Assembly (NCBI GenBank): GCA_947650285.1
Contig: CANTFL010001256.1
Span: 434,001 to 498,000, forward strand
Source: Hyaloperonospora brassicae
Taxonomy: Eukaryota > Oomycota > Peronosporomycetes > Peronosporales > Peronosporaceae
Length of the DNA stretch: 64,000 nucleotides
Direction of reading: 5' to 3'
In this document: one piece after another, positions 1-10,140 of the stretch
How the letters are laid out: each line of letters begins with the position of its first letter
Numbering within the stretch: position 1 is the first letter of the stretch
The notes under the pieces: model-generated
The model's input: the letters and a program-made list of their open reading frames with translations, nothing else
The model's database searches: none
Told to the model about the DNA's origin: nothing
Made by a program: the position numbers and the translations under genes

Positions 1-141
1 ATATTCTTTATACAATATCACAAAGGATGATGATATTGTTGGGATGACCGAAGGGTCTACTCATTGGTTGATATCGTGATGATTTCAACCCACCAATAGC
101 TGCTAGACGCGCGCAATGGGTGGTGAGTAGACGTCATCATA

Positions 142-164
142 CAGTCTTCCCTCTGCTAAGTTAT
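142..164 (+). repeat. left terminal inverted repeat of pogo-like element
   Basis: The 23 bp here are the exact reverse complement of 2429-2451. The adjoining TA at 140-141 is the target-site copy. Confidence 0.92.
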
Positions 165-416
165 AGACTTGGTGGAAGGCAAATCTTATAACATAGCAGA
201 GGTTATTCCATAGCAGAGATATGCTGAGGAAAAATTATTAATTTAATTAATTAAAGAATCAAAAACGCAACAAACCTCCAGGCTTCCAAAACCTGTCTGT
301 CACGTGTCACGTGCCCTTTGACGATTTTGTGATTTTGGTTGCCCCACCAGTCTCTGGTGATTTTGCTATCTCTGGTTAAGAAGTTCCACCAACTGTACCT
401 TGCTCACTCACAACAG

Positions 417-2215
417 ATGTCGCAGATACGTCTTACCAACGAGCAGAAGCTGCGCATCTGCAAGCACCAGGATGCTAACCCGCGCATCACCCAGACTGCC
501 CTGGCGGCTTGGACAAAGGACGCCTTTGACCTCCAGAAGGCACTTTCCCAGGCAGCGATCAGCAAAATCATCAAAAAAAGGAAGGAGCTTGAGGCAATGG
601 ACACCACTAACCTCAGCGCTAAGCGTCCTCGGACTGTCCAGCACCCATCTGTGGAGGAGGCCGTCGCCTTCTGGGTCTTGCAGTGCCAGCACCGTGGGGT
701 CGCTCTCACTGGAGATCTCATACGGGCCAAGGCTCAGGCTTTTGCGGGATCAATGGGCGTCTCGGAGGGAAACATCCGCTTTTCGAATGGGTGGCTCCAC
801 AAATTCCAGCAGCGCCACAAACTGCGATCTGTCCGCATTCATGGCGAGAGTGGCTCAGCAGATATGGGCGCTTTAGAGGAGGGTCTTCCACACCTCAAGG
901 CAGTGGTTGCTGGTTATACTCCACGTGACGTGTACAACATGGACGACACTGGTAGGTCTGAGAATACAGTACAGTACTGTACTCATTGTACAGTACAGAA
1001 GCATCTCAAAGGCTCACTTTCTGTTCAGGGTTGTTCTACAGTATGACGCCCGACAGAATGATTGCCCAGCCAGAGGTCGAAGGGTATAAAAAAGACAAGG
1101 TACAATATTGCTCTCATCTTGGTTTCCTGCGTTTCTCTGACACTAACAACTATTCTAGACGCGCATCACAGTTGCTCTCACGGCAAACGCTGATGGATCC
1201 GACAAACTCCCGCCGTTCTTCATTGGACACGCCAAAAAGCCGCGGTGTTTTGAGCGCAAGACAGCTGAGCGACTGGGCTTTCTCCACCGCAACAACAAGA
1301 AAGCCTGGATGACTGGCATACTCTTCCAGGAATGGCTGGGAGACGTCGACAAAAGTATGAAGGTAATTTGGGGCATGCCTTGAACATCATCGTTGTGGTA
1401 CAGTAAATGAGGTTTGACTAACGCGTTGACCACAGCAAAAGGATAGAAAAATCCTGCTTCTCATGGACAACGCTCCTTCACACATTGTTGCTGACCTGGA
1501 ACTCACCAACATCACGGTCCAGGCTCTTCCTCCTAATACGACTTCAAAGGTCCAACCCATGGATGCTGGGATCATTGCCGCATTCAAGAGGCACTACCGC
1601 CGGCTGCATCTGCAGAATGCCTTGGACCGTGACGAGCGCGGAGAAACCAACCTTTACAAGGTTGATCAGCTCACGGCCATGCGTTGGTCGCTGGCTGCGT
1701 GGAGCGAGATTTCCAGTGCCACAATCGCCAACTGCTTCCGTCATACGGGACTCATGGACGGTCCGGCTCTGCCGACTGGTGGGGGTGAAAACGAAGCCGG
1801 CACTGTTGGCCAGCAGGCCCAGCAGGAGGCAACAGCTGCTGCAGTTGAGGAGCAGCGCGTGGAACAGGATCTTGTTTCGGCGCTGGAAAGGCTCCCGCTC
1901 CGCAATCCCATTTCGATCGCTTCTCTTTTCAATCCGGCTGAGGAGGAGGAGACGGCGCATGCGGAGCTGACCGATGCCGAAATCATCAAGCTTGTTGAGG
2001 ATCCGTATGGGGAGGAGGAAGGTGCTGCTGAGGTGGAGGAGGAGGTGGAAAAGCATTCAAAGGCTGAAAAGCTTGCCAGCCTTAGTCTATCCATCGCCCT
2101 TCTCGACCTTTCTCAGGAGTCCCATCGTATAGCTCACCGCACCCTTCGCCAAGTCCAAGCTGATATCCGTAGTGCGAGCACCACTCAGGCCACACTTGAT
2201 TCCTGGCTGAAGTAG
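417..2215 (+). CDS. pogo/Tigger-like transposase, four exons, 529 aa
   Basis: Proposed exons are 417-951, 1029-1099, 1159-1362 and 1436-2215. All introns are GT-AG (77, 59 and 73 bp) and the joined length of 1,590 nt is an exact multiple of three. Order of domains: an N-terminal psq/HTH region (about residues 1-60, starting MSQIRLTNEQK), a CENP-B-type helix-turn-helix (about 80-150), then a DDE_1 catalytic core. The three acidic residues are visible in the motifs YNMDDTG (D176), LLMDNAPSH (D281) and QPMDAG (D313), giving the D-D31D spacing typical of pogo. The C-terminus is acidic and glutamate-rich. The splice joins restore family motifs (TG-LFY, KDK-TRIT), which supports the model. The ATG at 417 is preferred over 339 because homology begins there. 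The protein would cut and paste this element at TA sites. Confidence 0.87.
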
Positions 2216-2428
2216 TTTCCTCTCCTCTTTCCACTCCTTTCTTGCAGTGAATAACAAAAAAAAGGTTCTGCGTACAATATTTCTGCTCACGGCGGACAAA
2301 AATATTCCCTCTGATAAGTTGTATTTGGCCCTCAGGCTATTCCGTATAACTTATTCCGTAGTCACCATAGAACGAGGTCGGTGGAGACCGAATCCTATAA
2401 CTTACCGGAGATTATTACGTAGCCGGGG

Positions 2429-2451
2429 ATAACTTAGCAGAGGGAAGACTG
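2429..2451 (-). repeat. right terminal inverted repeat of pogo-like element
   Basis: Exact inverted copy of 142-164, followed by the second TA target copy at 2452-2453. Confidence 0.92.
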
Positions 2452-2625
2452 TACTTTAAGTTAGATTAATATAATTAAGTCAGGACGAACAGAGACACAA
2501 GAGCGATAGGACATAATTGTATTAATTATCAGTTTTACTTTCACCACGACTAGAGCCTTTGCCTTAGTCGTTACCTTCCTCTGTGTAAGTGTTCACACCT
2601 AGCTGGGCACTGACCTTCACTGTTG

Positions 2626-3257
2626 TCAGTGAAAGGTAAACTCCGTGCTGGTAGTCCAGTACGTAGTCGTCGGTGCCCCGTTACACCAATCGTCTTGCGT
2701 ACCGTCACGAAGCCGGCCACCACATGTAGAGGATGTCGGCTGTACGCAGAGCGCCCGCAAATTCCCTAAAAATCGCGTTTTACACCGCCGGGTTAAACAT
2801 TTACTTCTTGTACATCCCCTCAAGACCTTGGGGTCGATCCGTTCTTCCCCAAAGTCGAAAACCATTTGAAAGCCTTCGCCTACTGCGTAAGTGGTGTCAG
2901 CTAGGCCTGTTTGACCCCGCTGATCATATTTTGCAAAATTGGCTTGAAGGACCAGTCGGTGTTGTACCAACAAAGTTTTAGTCGCCTTCTTGGCATAGTC
3001 TACCCATTTCTCGTAAGAAGCGTCACTTTCCACACATGCTTCCTCGAAGAACTGGTACAAAACAACCTTTTCATCGCTGTATATTTCAGAAATCGTCTCC
3101 CCTTGCCGCACAAGCTCAGCATCGTCTCGGCTGTGTTAAGGACGATAAAGAACAGTTCCGCTAGCGTGGTCATCCGGGCGTCTTGCGAAGGTTCGCAAGA
3201 AGCCGCTTCTCGAGCCTCCATCTCCGCTGCATATATTTCCTGCGGCTGAACCGCCAA
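2626..3257 (-). pseudogene. degraded gag-like ORF pair, identity uncertain
   Basis: Two overlapping minus-strand frames cover this stretch. The upstream one (3257 to about 3120) begins MAVQPQEIYAAEMEAREAAS and resembles the N-terminus of some oomycete retroelement gag proteins. The downstream one (from 3111) continues with SEIYSDEKVVLYQFFEEAC and YDQRGQTGLADTTYAVGEG. A single frameshift near 3110-3120 would join them, so this looks like one broken coding sequence. It runs into the LTR end at 2685, and the last 20 or so codons are probably LTR sequence read by chance. I cannot name the product with confidence. It is on the opposite strand from the LTR, so it belongs to a different insertion. 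Confidence 0.4.
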
Positions 3258-5446
3258 AGCTCGAAAAAATACTAATCACTGAGCAATACAGTGAGATGGC
3301 CCAGTGAAAGATGGATATGTATTATCCTCGTATCGCCCATACCCTTCTCGGTCCTGCTTCGATCTTACGCTTCCATTCTGAGCTTTTTCTATTCTTTCAC
3401 TATTATTCTACGTCTTCTGGCGGTCGGGATAGACTTGGTTTCGCTTGAAAGCGTCCGCTCTCCAATTATATTTGCTCGTTGATATCGGGTTCCAGAGAAA
3501 ACCGATGAGACTGGATTTCTGTCATGTGACCTTTTGAGGCCGGGGCGGGGTTTAACCTGCAATTACATGATTCCACACAGGACGGTATTGCGCCAATACG
3601 CCGGGTGCGAACCCTCGTTGAGTTGGCTAAACGAATACTATTAATCGCGGAGCAACAATGACGTCAAGAACATCAATGAACACATCGTCGCAGTGTCCGG
3701 AATATCGCGATGAAGTCAGGCTCGGCAGCCCATCACGCAGGTGTCATACCGCAAATAGATGTTCTTCCGTCATCAAGAGATTCCGATCCTACAACGAGCT
3801 CTAGTGGAGTCTGAGTCCGTCGGGGCCGTCTTTAGCAGAATTTCTTTGCATTGATCGCTGAATTGCTGAGTCTGCATTTGAACAGGAAACATCGCTCCCT
3901 CTTCTCTATACCGGGTGACAAACGACCACGACGTGGTCTAGAAATCGGGTTCCCAGTAGTCAGTGACGCGGACTACGATCAATGCGATTTCGGTCACTGC
4001 ATCACTGGCTACATTGGATCAGCACTCTGACATGACGCGTGTAGTGTCGTCCATTACACGCATCCTGTCAGTGTGCTGATCCGGGTAACCATTGTGAAGC
4101 TTCTCCAACTGCTTCTTTGTTCAGATATCGATCGAGAACTTATTGGACTGCAAGATGCTCGCGACTTGAGCAGCAAACGGACCGAAGCTTTTGATAGTCA
4201 AGCCGGGAGCTATTTCCGCGTCCTCTGATGCTGAGAATACGCTACTGCGGTTTCTGTAGACGACGAGTCGTCCGTGGAAATAGGTCACGTGAATAAGGGC
4301 AAACGGGTCGTCGCGGAGGTTGCTGTGTCCCATCAGCTGGCTCGTGTGGAAGCACGAAGTGGTCAAGTAACGCCAGTCCCGTTGGCTTCAGGCTAGTCAT
4401 CTTTCACGGCAATCATCACTAGAGCGCGCGAGTGCTGCGCACAATCGACACACACGGCTTCACGCTCACCAATGCATGTTTGGCATTGGTGCTAACGAAC
4501 TCATCGAGTGGCAAAAGCACGTTTGTCACTTGAAAGTAGTTGCGTGGTATGCAGCGTCCGTAAGTCAGCAAATTACATTCCCTCATGTCACTGTATATGT
4601 CTTTGGATGTGTGATCAAGAGCGGCAACATGACGGACGTACTCGGGTAGACTGGCAGCGCATTGGAATGGAGCCGTGATCATACGATATGCAGTATGTCT
4701 GTTCGATTACAACGGAATAGCTCCCCGTGGTCACGCACTGCCCATACGCTGCATGTATGCATGGACACAGGACGTAGACTGGTTTCTTCGGGCTCGTGTT
4801 GTCAATCTCGATTGCAAATACCTCCAGGTTCCCTTTTGTCGACTTGCTGCACGACTGCAGCTCGGCAACTTTCTCCACAACGCATGAGGTCAAAAAGACA
4901 ACCTCTGTGCATCATGTACCCTTTGTGCTGTCCGAGGCTAGTACCATAGGCTAAGCACACCCAAAAGATTGTTGACATTGTTGCGTACGCGCAGTGAAAC
5001 ATTAACAAGCTTTATATGAACGGTGCGGAGAAACTGTACCACGCGCTTGGCATGAGGCCGGCGTCATATGCATTGCTAGTGCTAGTCCAGGCATTGGATA
5101 GCTGCACACAATTTAGCGGTCTGTCGTGGACTCCATTCATCATGAGGTATTGTCGAAGAGATCATCAGTGTTTGCATCCCCTATGCAGGAACGGAGTACA
5201 ACAAGGCTGATGAGAGCTTCTCGGACGTATCAATACAATCCAACACACGTGAGAGAATATCGCACAACTCGTTTGTACTAGGAGCACTGTTTCATTTGCA
5301 ATTTCATCGCTTTACTCTGTGTCGCTCCTGGCGTCTTGTGCGTGTATGTTTGGTATATATGTATGTGCCTCCGCACTTCGTGGCCCACACATCAAATCAA
5401 AACTGCGGCACCGCTTCTTGTCGCTACATTCGCGACTACCAGACGC
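3258..5446. other. decayed intergenic sequence with minus-strand ORF fragments
   Basis: No intact gene is visible. Between about 5008 and 4121 on the minus strand, successive short frames follow one another (4802-5008, 4615-4893, 4419-4682, 4121-4366) with protein-like composition, for example the stretches SLPEYVRHVAALDHTSKDIY and RNYFQVTNVLLPLDEF. This pattern fits a frameshifted pseudogene of roughly 290 codons, but I do not recognise the family. The rest (3260-4120, 5010-5440) shows nothing I can assign. Confidence 0.35.
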
Positions 5447-7285
5447 TCACATGCCCGCTTCTTGGTATCCGTCGCTGGAAGCTGCTTTATCTTCAAATTG
5501 AGCCTCTCGGTGAGTGTCTCGCTCAGCTACTTCAACTAGTCCAGCACTGTGACGACGGTGCCGTCTCTTAGTCTGTTGTTGACGACGCGTAGCCGCAGCT
5601 TGGACTTCCTCCGAGAGTTGGCGCAATGTAAAATTTGGAAACACCTGCGTTGTCGGCATATGCACGCCCGTCATCGGCGACATGTCGCTCGTTGCAAACC
5701 ACTGCAGGATCGCCTCCCGCTCATAGGTGTGCCCATCCGCAGCCACAACGGGATCTAACATCGGGCACCCAGTGATAGGACAGATGAGTTGCTCCGGCAC
5801 AGCAAGACCGCCTTCGTACCTATCAACACCATCGTATGACTCGTTGTCTCCACTGTCTTCGTACGTCTCCCAGTCCAGCGTCGTCGTCGCCTCCTCGGCA
5901 TGGTCCTCATCATCGACCGCCAAGCGGTCTGCAGCCGTAAATGCACGCACGATCCGTCCGCGATTGGTGCGAGGCCCACAGTCGATCAGGTCATCATCGT
6001 AGCCATCATTGAGGTACCCAGAAGTGACGCGCCTTGGTGCACTCCAATACGCACGGACAAACTCATGCTTCACTTGACCGTACGCATCCTTCGAGCTCGA
6101 TACAAACGTTTGTACGCCAGAATACACACCAGAGCGAAGAAGATCTTGCACACTACGCATCATCGTTGAATATGCTTGAGCGCCAAAAAACGCCACAAAC
6201 ATCGCCGAATTCTCGAAGTGGATTCGTGGTGTGTCGGGTAGAGCGCACCATATGCGCTGCGCACTTGTGACAATACGAAATTGGCGCACACGTGTCACTT
6301 GGTTCTGCAGTTGATCCGAAGCGTCAAGAAGCAGTGATGGACGGCGCTCGACATGCACGAGATTGCGGTGCAGCTCAAAGCTCAGAGGCCATCCTTCTTG
6401 GCTACGCGTCTGAGCAAACACTTGGTCCTGGAATATGTCGACCACTTCCAATCTTGCGCTAGGCGGCAAGATTTTCGAGTAGTACTCCAGTCCCCCAAAT
6501 CCCATCAGTCGCACAATATCTCCTTTCCGTGGCTCTAGTGCGTTGGTAGCGGCGGAAATATCGAAACTAAGTGAAAGCTGGAGTTGTCCAGCACGCTGCG
6601 ACTCGTCGTCTGTCAATTGATACCATCCTCGGGAACTCGATGCGCTCGACAGAAGACACGGTAGCAACGGTACCACAAGCGCCCCAAGAAGTTTATCCTT
6701 TGGTCCCAATGCAGACACATGAGACGACATGGACGCGTTCGACGCCACTGCAGCAGTTGCCTCGGCGGTTGTCGTCTCGTCCGAGCGATGGAAAATCTGC
6801 ACAAACAGCTCGGGCGCACACGGATGGTACTGCCGGTAGCCCCTGGCAATGTCTGCAGCGGGTCCATGTTTCTTGTTTGTCAGCATCTCTTTTTTGTGGG
6901 TGCCTTGACGCTGGCAGTTGTCTTTTCGTGCAGCCGTTGGGCTGGCTGCCCTGCCAGCCGTTTGCAGCACTTCCGTCTCGGACGGAAGCGGTAAACTCAG
7001 TCGACCTGATTCTTTCCATGCTGGAAAGAGGTCATTTGTCTTGACGCTTGACACAAAGTGCTCGCGGTCCAGTGTCAACACCACATACGGGTTCGAGTAA
7101 CCCGCTGTCCACTTGAACAGACTTCCAGGCACAGCAGGCGGCAAGTGGCGCGCACCGATGATTTCGACCGTCAGTAGACCCGCAGAAGCTGCTGCCTCGG
7201 AGCTCGTAGTGTGTCTTGCGCTGCTGCTGCTGCTTCTGTCGGTAGCGACAGCGCTGCTGGTAGTGAGTCCACAAGACGTCGTCAT
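5447..7285 (-). CDS. C2 domain / U-box E3 ubiquitin ligase-like protein, 612 aa
   Basis: A single uninterrupted frame. After a Ser/Thr-rich leader, a C2-like domain spans about residues 36-180 (LLTVEIIGARHLPP, SNPYVVLTLDREHFVSS, FPAWKESG), though the usual calcium-binding aspartates are not all evident. A middle region of about 300 residues is unassigned. A U-box lies at about 499-560 (QLICPITGCPMLDPVVAADG, TYEREAILQWF, SPMTG), the E2-recruiting fold of RING-like ubiquitin ligases without zinc ligands. The tail is basic and glutamine-rich. I infer a membrane- or phospholipid-targeted ubiquitin ligase. The frame is open upstream to 7444, but the ATG at 7285 is chosen because C2 homology follows it directly and the upstream codons look like 5' UTR. 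It diverges from the transporter gene at 7564. Confidence 0.85.
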   Translation of the reverse strand: MTTSCGLTTSSAVATDRSSSSSARHTTSSEAAASAGLLTVEIIGARHLPPAVPGSLFKWTAGYSNPYVVLTLDREHFVSSVKTNDLFPAWKESGRLSLPLPSETEVLQTAGRAASPTAARKDNCQRQGTHKKEMLTNKKHGPAADIARGYRQYHPCAPELFVQIFHRSDETTTAEATAAVASNASMSSHVSALGPKDKLLGALVVPLLPCLLSSASSSRGWYQLTDDESQRAGQLQLSLSFDISAATNALEPRKGDIVRLMGFGGLEYYSKILPPSARLEVVDIFQDQVFAQTRSQEGWPLSFELHRNLVHVERRPSLLLDASDQLQNQVTRVRQFRIVTSAQRIWCALPDTPRIHFENSAMFVAFFGAQAYSTMMRSVQDLLRSGVYSGVQTFVSSSKDAYGQVKHEFVRAYWSAPRRVTSGYLNDGYDDDLIDCGPRTNRGRIVRAFTAADRLAVDDEDHAEEATTTLDWETYEDSGDNESYDGVDRYEGGLAVPEQLICPITGCPMLDPVVAADGHTYEREAILQWFATSDMSPMTGVHMPTTQVFPNFTLRQLSEEVQAAATRRQQQTKRRHRRHSAGLVEVAERDTHREAQFEDKAASSDGYQEAGM

Positions 7286-7563
7286 GTAAGAGCTTTTCGC
7301 GAGAACGATAAGAAAGATAATGATTTCGTCGACGTTTTTTACTACAAAATCTGAGTCCGGTAGCAGACGGGGCACGGTTTTGAATTTACGTCGGACCAAA
7401 AACGAGAACGTCGGGTGGGTGTCCAATTGCCTGTTCTCTAGCACAAGTGCGCGTTTGTGCGAAAAAACACCGTCGGTGTCGCATAAACCTCGCGTCGCTA
7501 TTGCACACGGTCTTGGCCACAGGCGATAGAAATGAAGTGAACCACATCGTTTCTACCTGCGAA
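7286..7563. promoter_or_regulatory. shared promoter region of a divergent gene pair
   Basis: These 278 bp separate the start codons of the C2/U-box gene (minus) and the SLC35F5-like gene (plus). Both promoters must lie here unless UTRs carry introns. I see no clear core promoter motif. Confidence 0.5.
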
Positions 7564-8769
7564 ATGAGTGCGGCGCCACCACCGGATCTGCGCGACGGCT
7601 GCGAGCGCGACGTACTACTTGCGCACGACGCGCTGCCCGTCTACGCCCCGACGCCCGTCCAATTGCCTCATGTGACCGAGCGATCGACCTTTGACTGGCT
7701 CTTGGGCGTGTCATTTCTCGTGATCGTTGCGCTCATTTGGACGTTTGCCAGCGTCTTGGTGCAGTACATTTTCCACACGTTGAGCTTCCAAGGCCCGTTC
7801 TTCCTCACGTACGTCGGCATGTCCCTCTTCTCGATCAATTTGCCACTGTACTACGCTTCGCAGGTGCTGCTGCCGCGACTCCACGCGTGGGTCCACGGCC
7901 TATCGACGTGCAGTGCACTCGGCCATCGGGAACTGCTGCGACGCTCGAGCCGGCAGGCGAGCTACAGTCAGATCTTCTGCATGAGTGCGATCGTTTCACC
8001 TCTGTGGTTCATCGCCAACGTCACGTACAATGAGAGTCTGAACCTCACGAGCGTATCGAGCAGCACGATCGTGAGCTCGACGTCGACGGTGTTTACGTTC
8101 TTGCTGAGTGTTGTGGCCCTGAAGGAGCCTTTTGTCTGGACAAAGCTGGCGGGCGTCATGCTCTGCATGGCCGGTAACATCTCGACGATCATGAACGACG
8201 AAGGGACGCATAGTGGCACGGACCATGTGCTCGGCGATCTGGTGGCACTGTTCGCCGCCTTTATGTACGGCGTGTACACGACGACGATCCGTCGCTTGAT
8301 TCCCGACGAAGAGAGCGTGAGCATCTCGCTGTTTTTCGGCTTCATCGGTGCGATCAATATGGTGTGTCTACTACCAATCGTCGTGGTCTTACACTACTCG
8401 AGCATTGAGTCGCTCAGTGGCTTATCACTCGAGATCGTACTGCTCATCATTGTCAAGGGTCTCTTTGACAACGTGCTCTCGGACTACCTATGGGCGCGTG
8501 CCGTGTTGCTTACCTCGCCGACTGTGGCGACCGTCGGGCTTTCGCTCACAGTCCCGCTGGCTATCGTGGCTGACTTTTGGTGCCACGGGATGCTGCCAAC
8601 CTACGTGACGCTACTCGCCTCTGCGCTTGTCATCTCTGGTTTTGTGCTGATCAACATTGGCACGAAGCAAAAGCAGCACGAGTACCACCCGCAGCGCTCT
8701 ACGGACCGCTCCGTGAAAGCTCCTGGCTCGTGCTCGCGCAGCAACAGGACTAGTGGACTTAGTGAATAG
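7564..8769 (+). CDS. SLC35F5-like drug/metabolite transporter, 401 aa
   Basis: An intronless frame coding a multi-pass membrane protein of the DMT (EamA/SLC35) superfamily. About ten hydrophobic segments can be followed, starting with LLGVSFLVIVALIWTFASVL and including the family-typical stretch NESLNLTSVSSSTIVSSTST, then VVALKEPFVWTKLAGVMLCM and a second EamA-like half ending GFVLINIG. The length fits SLC35F members. SLC35F5-type proteins are poorly characterised endomembrane or vacuolar transporters; the substrate cannot be told from sequence. The frame is open from 7447, but I place the start at the ATG at 7564 (MSAAPPPDL), since the 39 upstream codons look like UTR. The tail is hydrophilic and basic. 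Confidence 0.85.
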   Translation: MSAAPPPDLRDGCERDVLLAHDALPVYAPTPVQLPHVTERSTFDWLLGVSFLVIVALIWTFASVLVQYIFHTLSFQGPFFLTYVGMSLFSINLPLYYASQVLLPRLHAWVHGLSTCSALGHRELLRRSSRQASYSQIFCMSAIVSPLWFIANVTYNESLNLTSVSSSTIVSSTSTVFTFLLSVVALKEPFVWTKLAGVMLCMAGNISTIMNDEGTHSGTDHVLGDLVALFAAFMYGVYTTTIRRLIPDEESVSISLFFGFIGAINMVCLLPIVVVLHYSSIESLSGLSLEIVLLIIVKGLFDNVLSDYLWARAVLLTSPTVATVGLSLTVPLAIVADFWCHGMLPTYVTLLASALVISGFVLINIGTKQKQHEYHPQRSTDRSVKAPGSCSRSNRTSGLSE

Positions 8770-10140
8770 CAATAACGGTATCGACCTGTGGTAAGGCTTT
8801 TGCGTGCTTTCGGTGTTTACTATCTATGGCTTACTGATTCACTCGCGATACAAGTGGAGACCCTCTTGTCGGCATCAACAACGTGCTGTGGTAGTAAAGG
8901 GCAGTGCGAGAGACCGAGAGCATTGCACTTGTTACATGCAGGTGGCATTGCATCGTGCCGCCCTTAGTGCTCGTCTTTGCCATTCATTGTATAGATACAT
9001 GTACATACATGTGCCTCGCATTGGCACTTTCGACAACACTCACTGAGGAAGCAGTACAACCACAAGTGTTTGTGGTATTGTGGTAGTTGCAGCCAAGTGG
9101 ACAATCGAGTACCATATCGAATGGTATTTTATTTTGCACCGTTGGTTTGTACAGCGAAATACGGTCTTCTGTACAAATCAAATCCAGCGTTCGGTGGTAA
9201 GGACCATTTCTAACCGTCAGCTGCGAGCGACGATGTTGAAGTGGCTTTTTCGATCGTCTGAGATATGATTAGAGCGCAACGAGTGTGAGAAACCTCTTGG
9301 TAATCATAGTGCCAGGACTCAACTGGCGGATGCTGAAAAAAGGTCAAGTTCAATGTGGGAGGTAACGGACCCAAGAAACAGCCGCCACTTGTAATCGGTC
9401 GACTCCATGTTCACGAAATCCACTTTTATCCTCACCCAGCATTTTGAAACCGACTGGATTCTGCACCAAGACTCCCATAGCTGATATCTCCACCTGACAT
9501 CCAGCCGCCTCTTATTACGATAGTCGGACGGCTACCAACGAAAAAATCCACGAACGCCCGTTGCTTCGAGAATGTAAACAAAGTGAGCTCCACACGGCCG
9601 AGCCCAAGCGGGTTACTCCATGCCACTTCTCTTGCACGTGCTCACGCGACAAGAAACAGCACAGCGGCCTGCGGTCAATATTCCAAGTCAAAGGGAGCGA
9701 AGGACCGCCCGCCGAACACACCGTCGTACACCGACACGATTCGATCCAGACGCCCTCCAACCCGCGCGCATGCAGTGCGTATCCCCCGTACGCTTCGTCC
9801 GTCCCATCGCTGTGGCACTGCGTCCGACGCCGTGCGACTCGCACGTCCCCTCTCCGCAGCACAAACACACGCGTGTTCCTTTTCCTCAGTGTGCCCACGT
9901 GCACAAAAAAGCGACTTGTCGGTCCGCGACATTTTTCGCCGCAGCGCGTCGGGTCGCCCGTCTGTCTGACGGCCGCGCTGAACGTTCACTCGCCAACTTG
10001 AAGAAGGCGAAGAAGAAGACGAAGAAGAAGGAGAAGAAGGAGAAGGAGACGAAGACGAAGCAGCGCACATAACGACTTGAGCAGCTTCCGAGACAATAGC
10101 AGCAGCAACCGACCGACCGACCGACCGACTGACCGACGAC
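8770..10140. other. intergenic; purine-rich (GAA)n tract before the F-box gene
   Basis: No gene is supported here. Long frames in 9430-10070 have arginine-, proline- and threonine-rich low-complexity translations and no domain. An AAG/GAAG-rich purine tract runs from about 10,000 to 10,067, just upstream of the F-box start codon, followed by (GACC)n at 10,108-10,135. These probably lie in the promoter or 5' UTR of the F-box gene. Confidence 0.6.

Larger units (their letters stand above)
142..2451 (+). mobile_element. pogo/Tigger-like (Tc1/mariner superfamily) DNA transposon, apparently complete
   Basis: The element has perfect 23-bp terminal inverted repeats beginning CAGTCTTCCCTCTGCTAAGT and is flanked by TA on both sides (140-141 and 2452-2453), the target duplication expected for Tc1/mariner/pogo. 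It is about 2.3 kb and holds one transposase gene with three small introns. Subterminal sequence on the left repeats the TIR core (TAGCAGAG at about 185 and 222), and the right side has several TAACTTA-like copies near 2335-2435, which could be extra transposase-binding sites. The insertion point lies inside an LTR, so the LTR is older. Perfect TIRs plus an uninterrupted spliced frame suggest recent arrival. Confidence 0.9.
1..2685 (+). repeat. Ty3/gypsy-type LTR, 5'-truncated by window edge and split by a DNA transposon
   Basis: Positions 1-141 match the younger LTR at 61,913-62,303: both carry the stretch from the AATATTCTTT-like motif through GGTTGATATC and CACCAAT to the GACGTCA region. 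By that alignment about 70 bp of the LTR lie before the window. Sequence resumes at 2452 after the transposon and ends at 2685 with GTGCCCCGTTACA, the same terminus as the younger LTR. The two LTRs are clearly diverged, so this is an older or different subfamily copy. Hairpin arms at 12-39 are kept perfectly, those at 66-90 have one mismatch. Because no gypsy internal region in the matching orientation follows 2685, this may be a solo LTR or a 3' LTR whose element lies upstream of the window. Confidence 0.75.

Noticed and set aside
1544..2094. Minus-strand frames opposite the pogo transposase
   Set aside because: Shadows of the transposase coding sequence.
9620..10072. Plus-strand frame ending in a Lys/Thr-rich tail
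   Set aside because: The tail is only the translated (GAA)n purine tract, and the rest has no domain; best seen as UTR or promoter.
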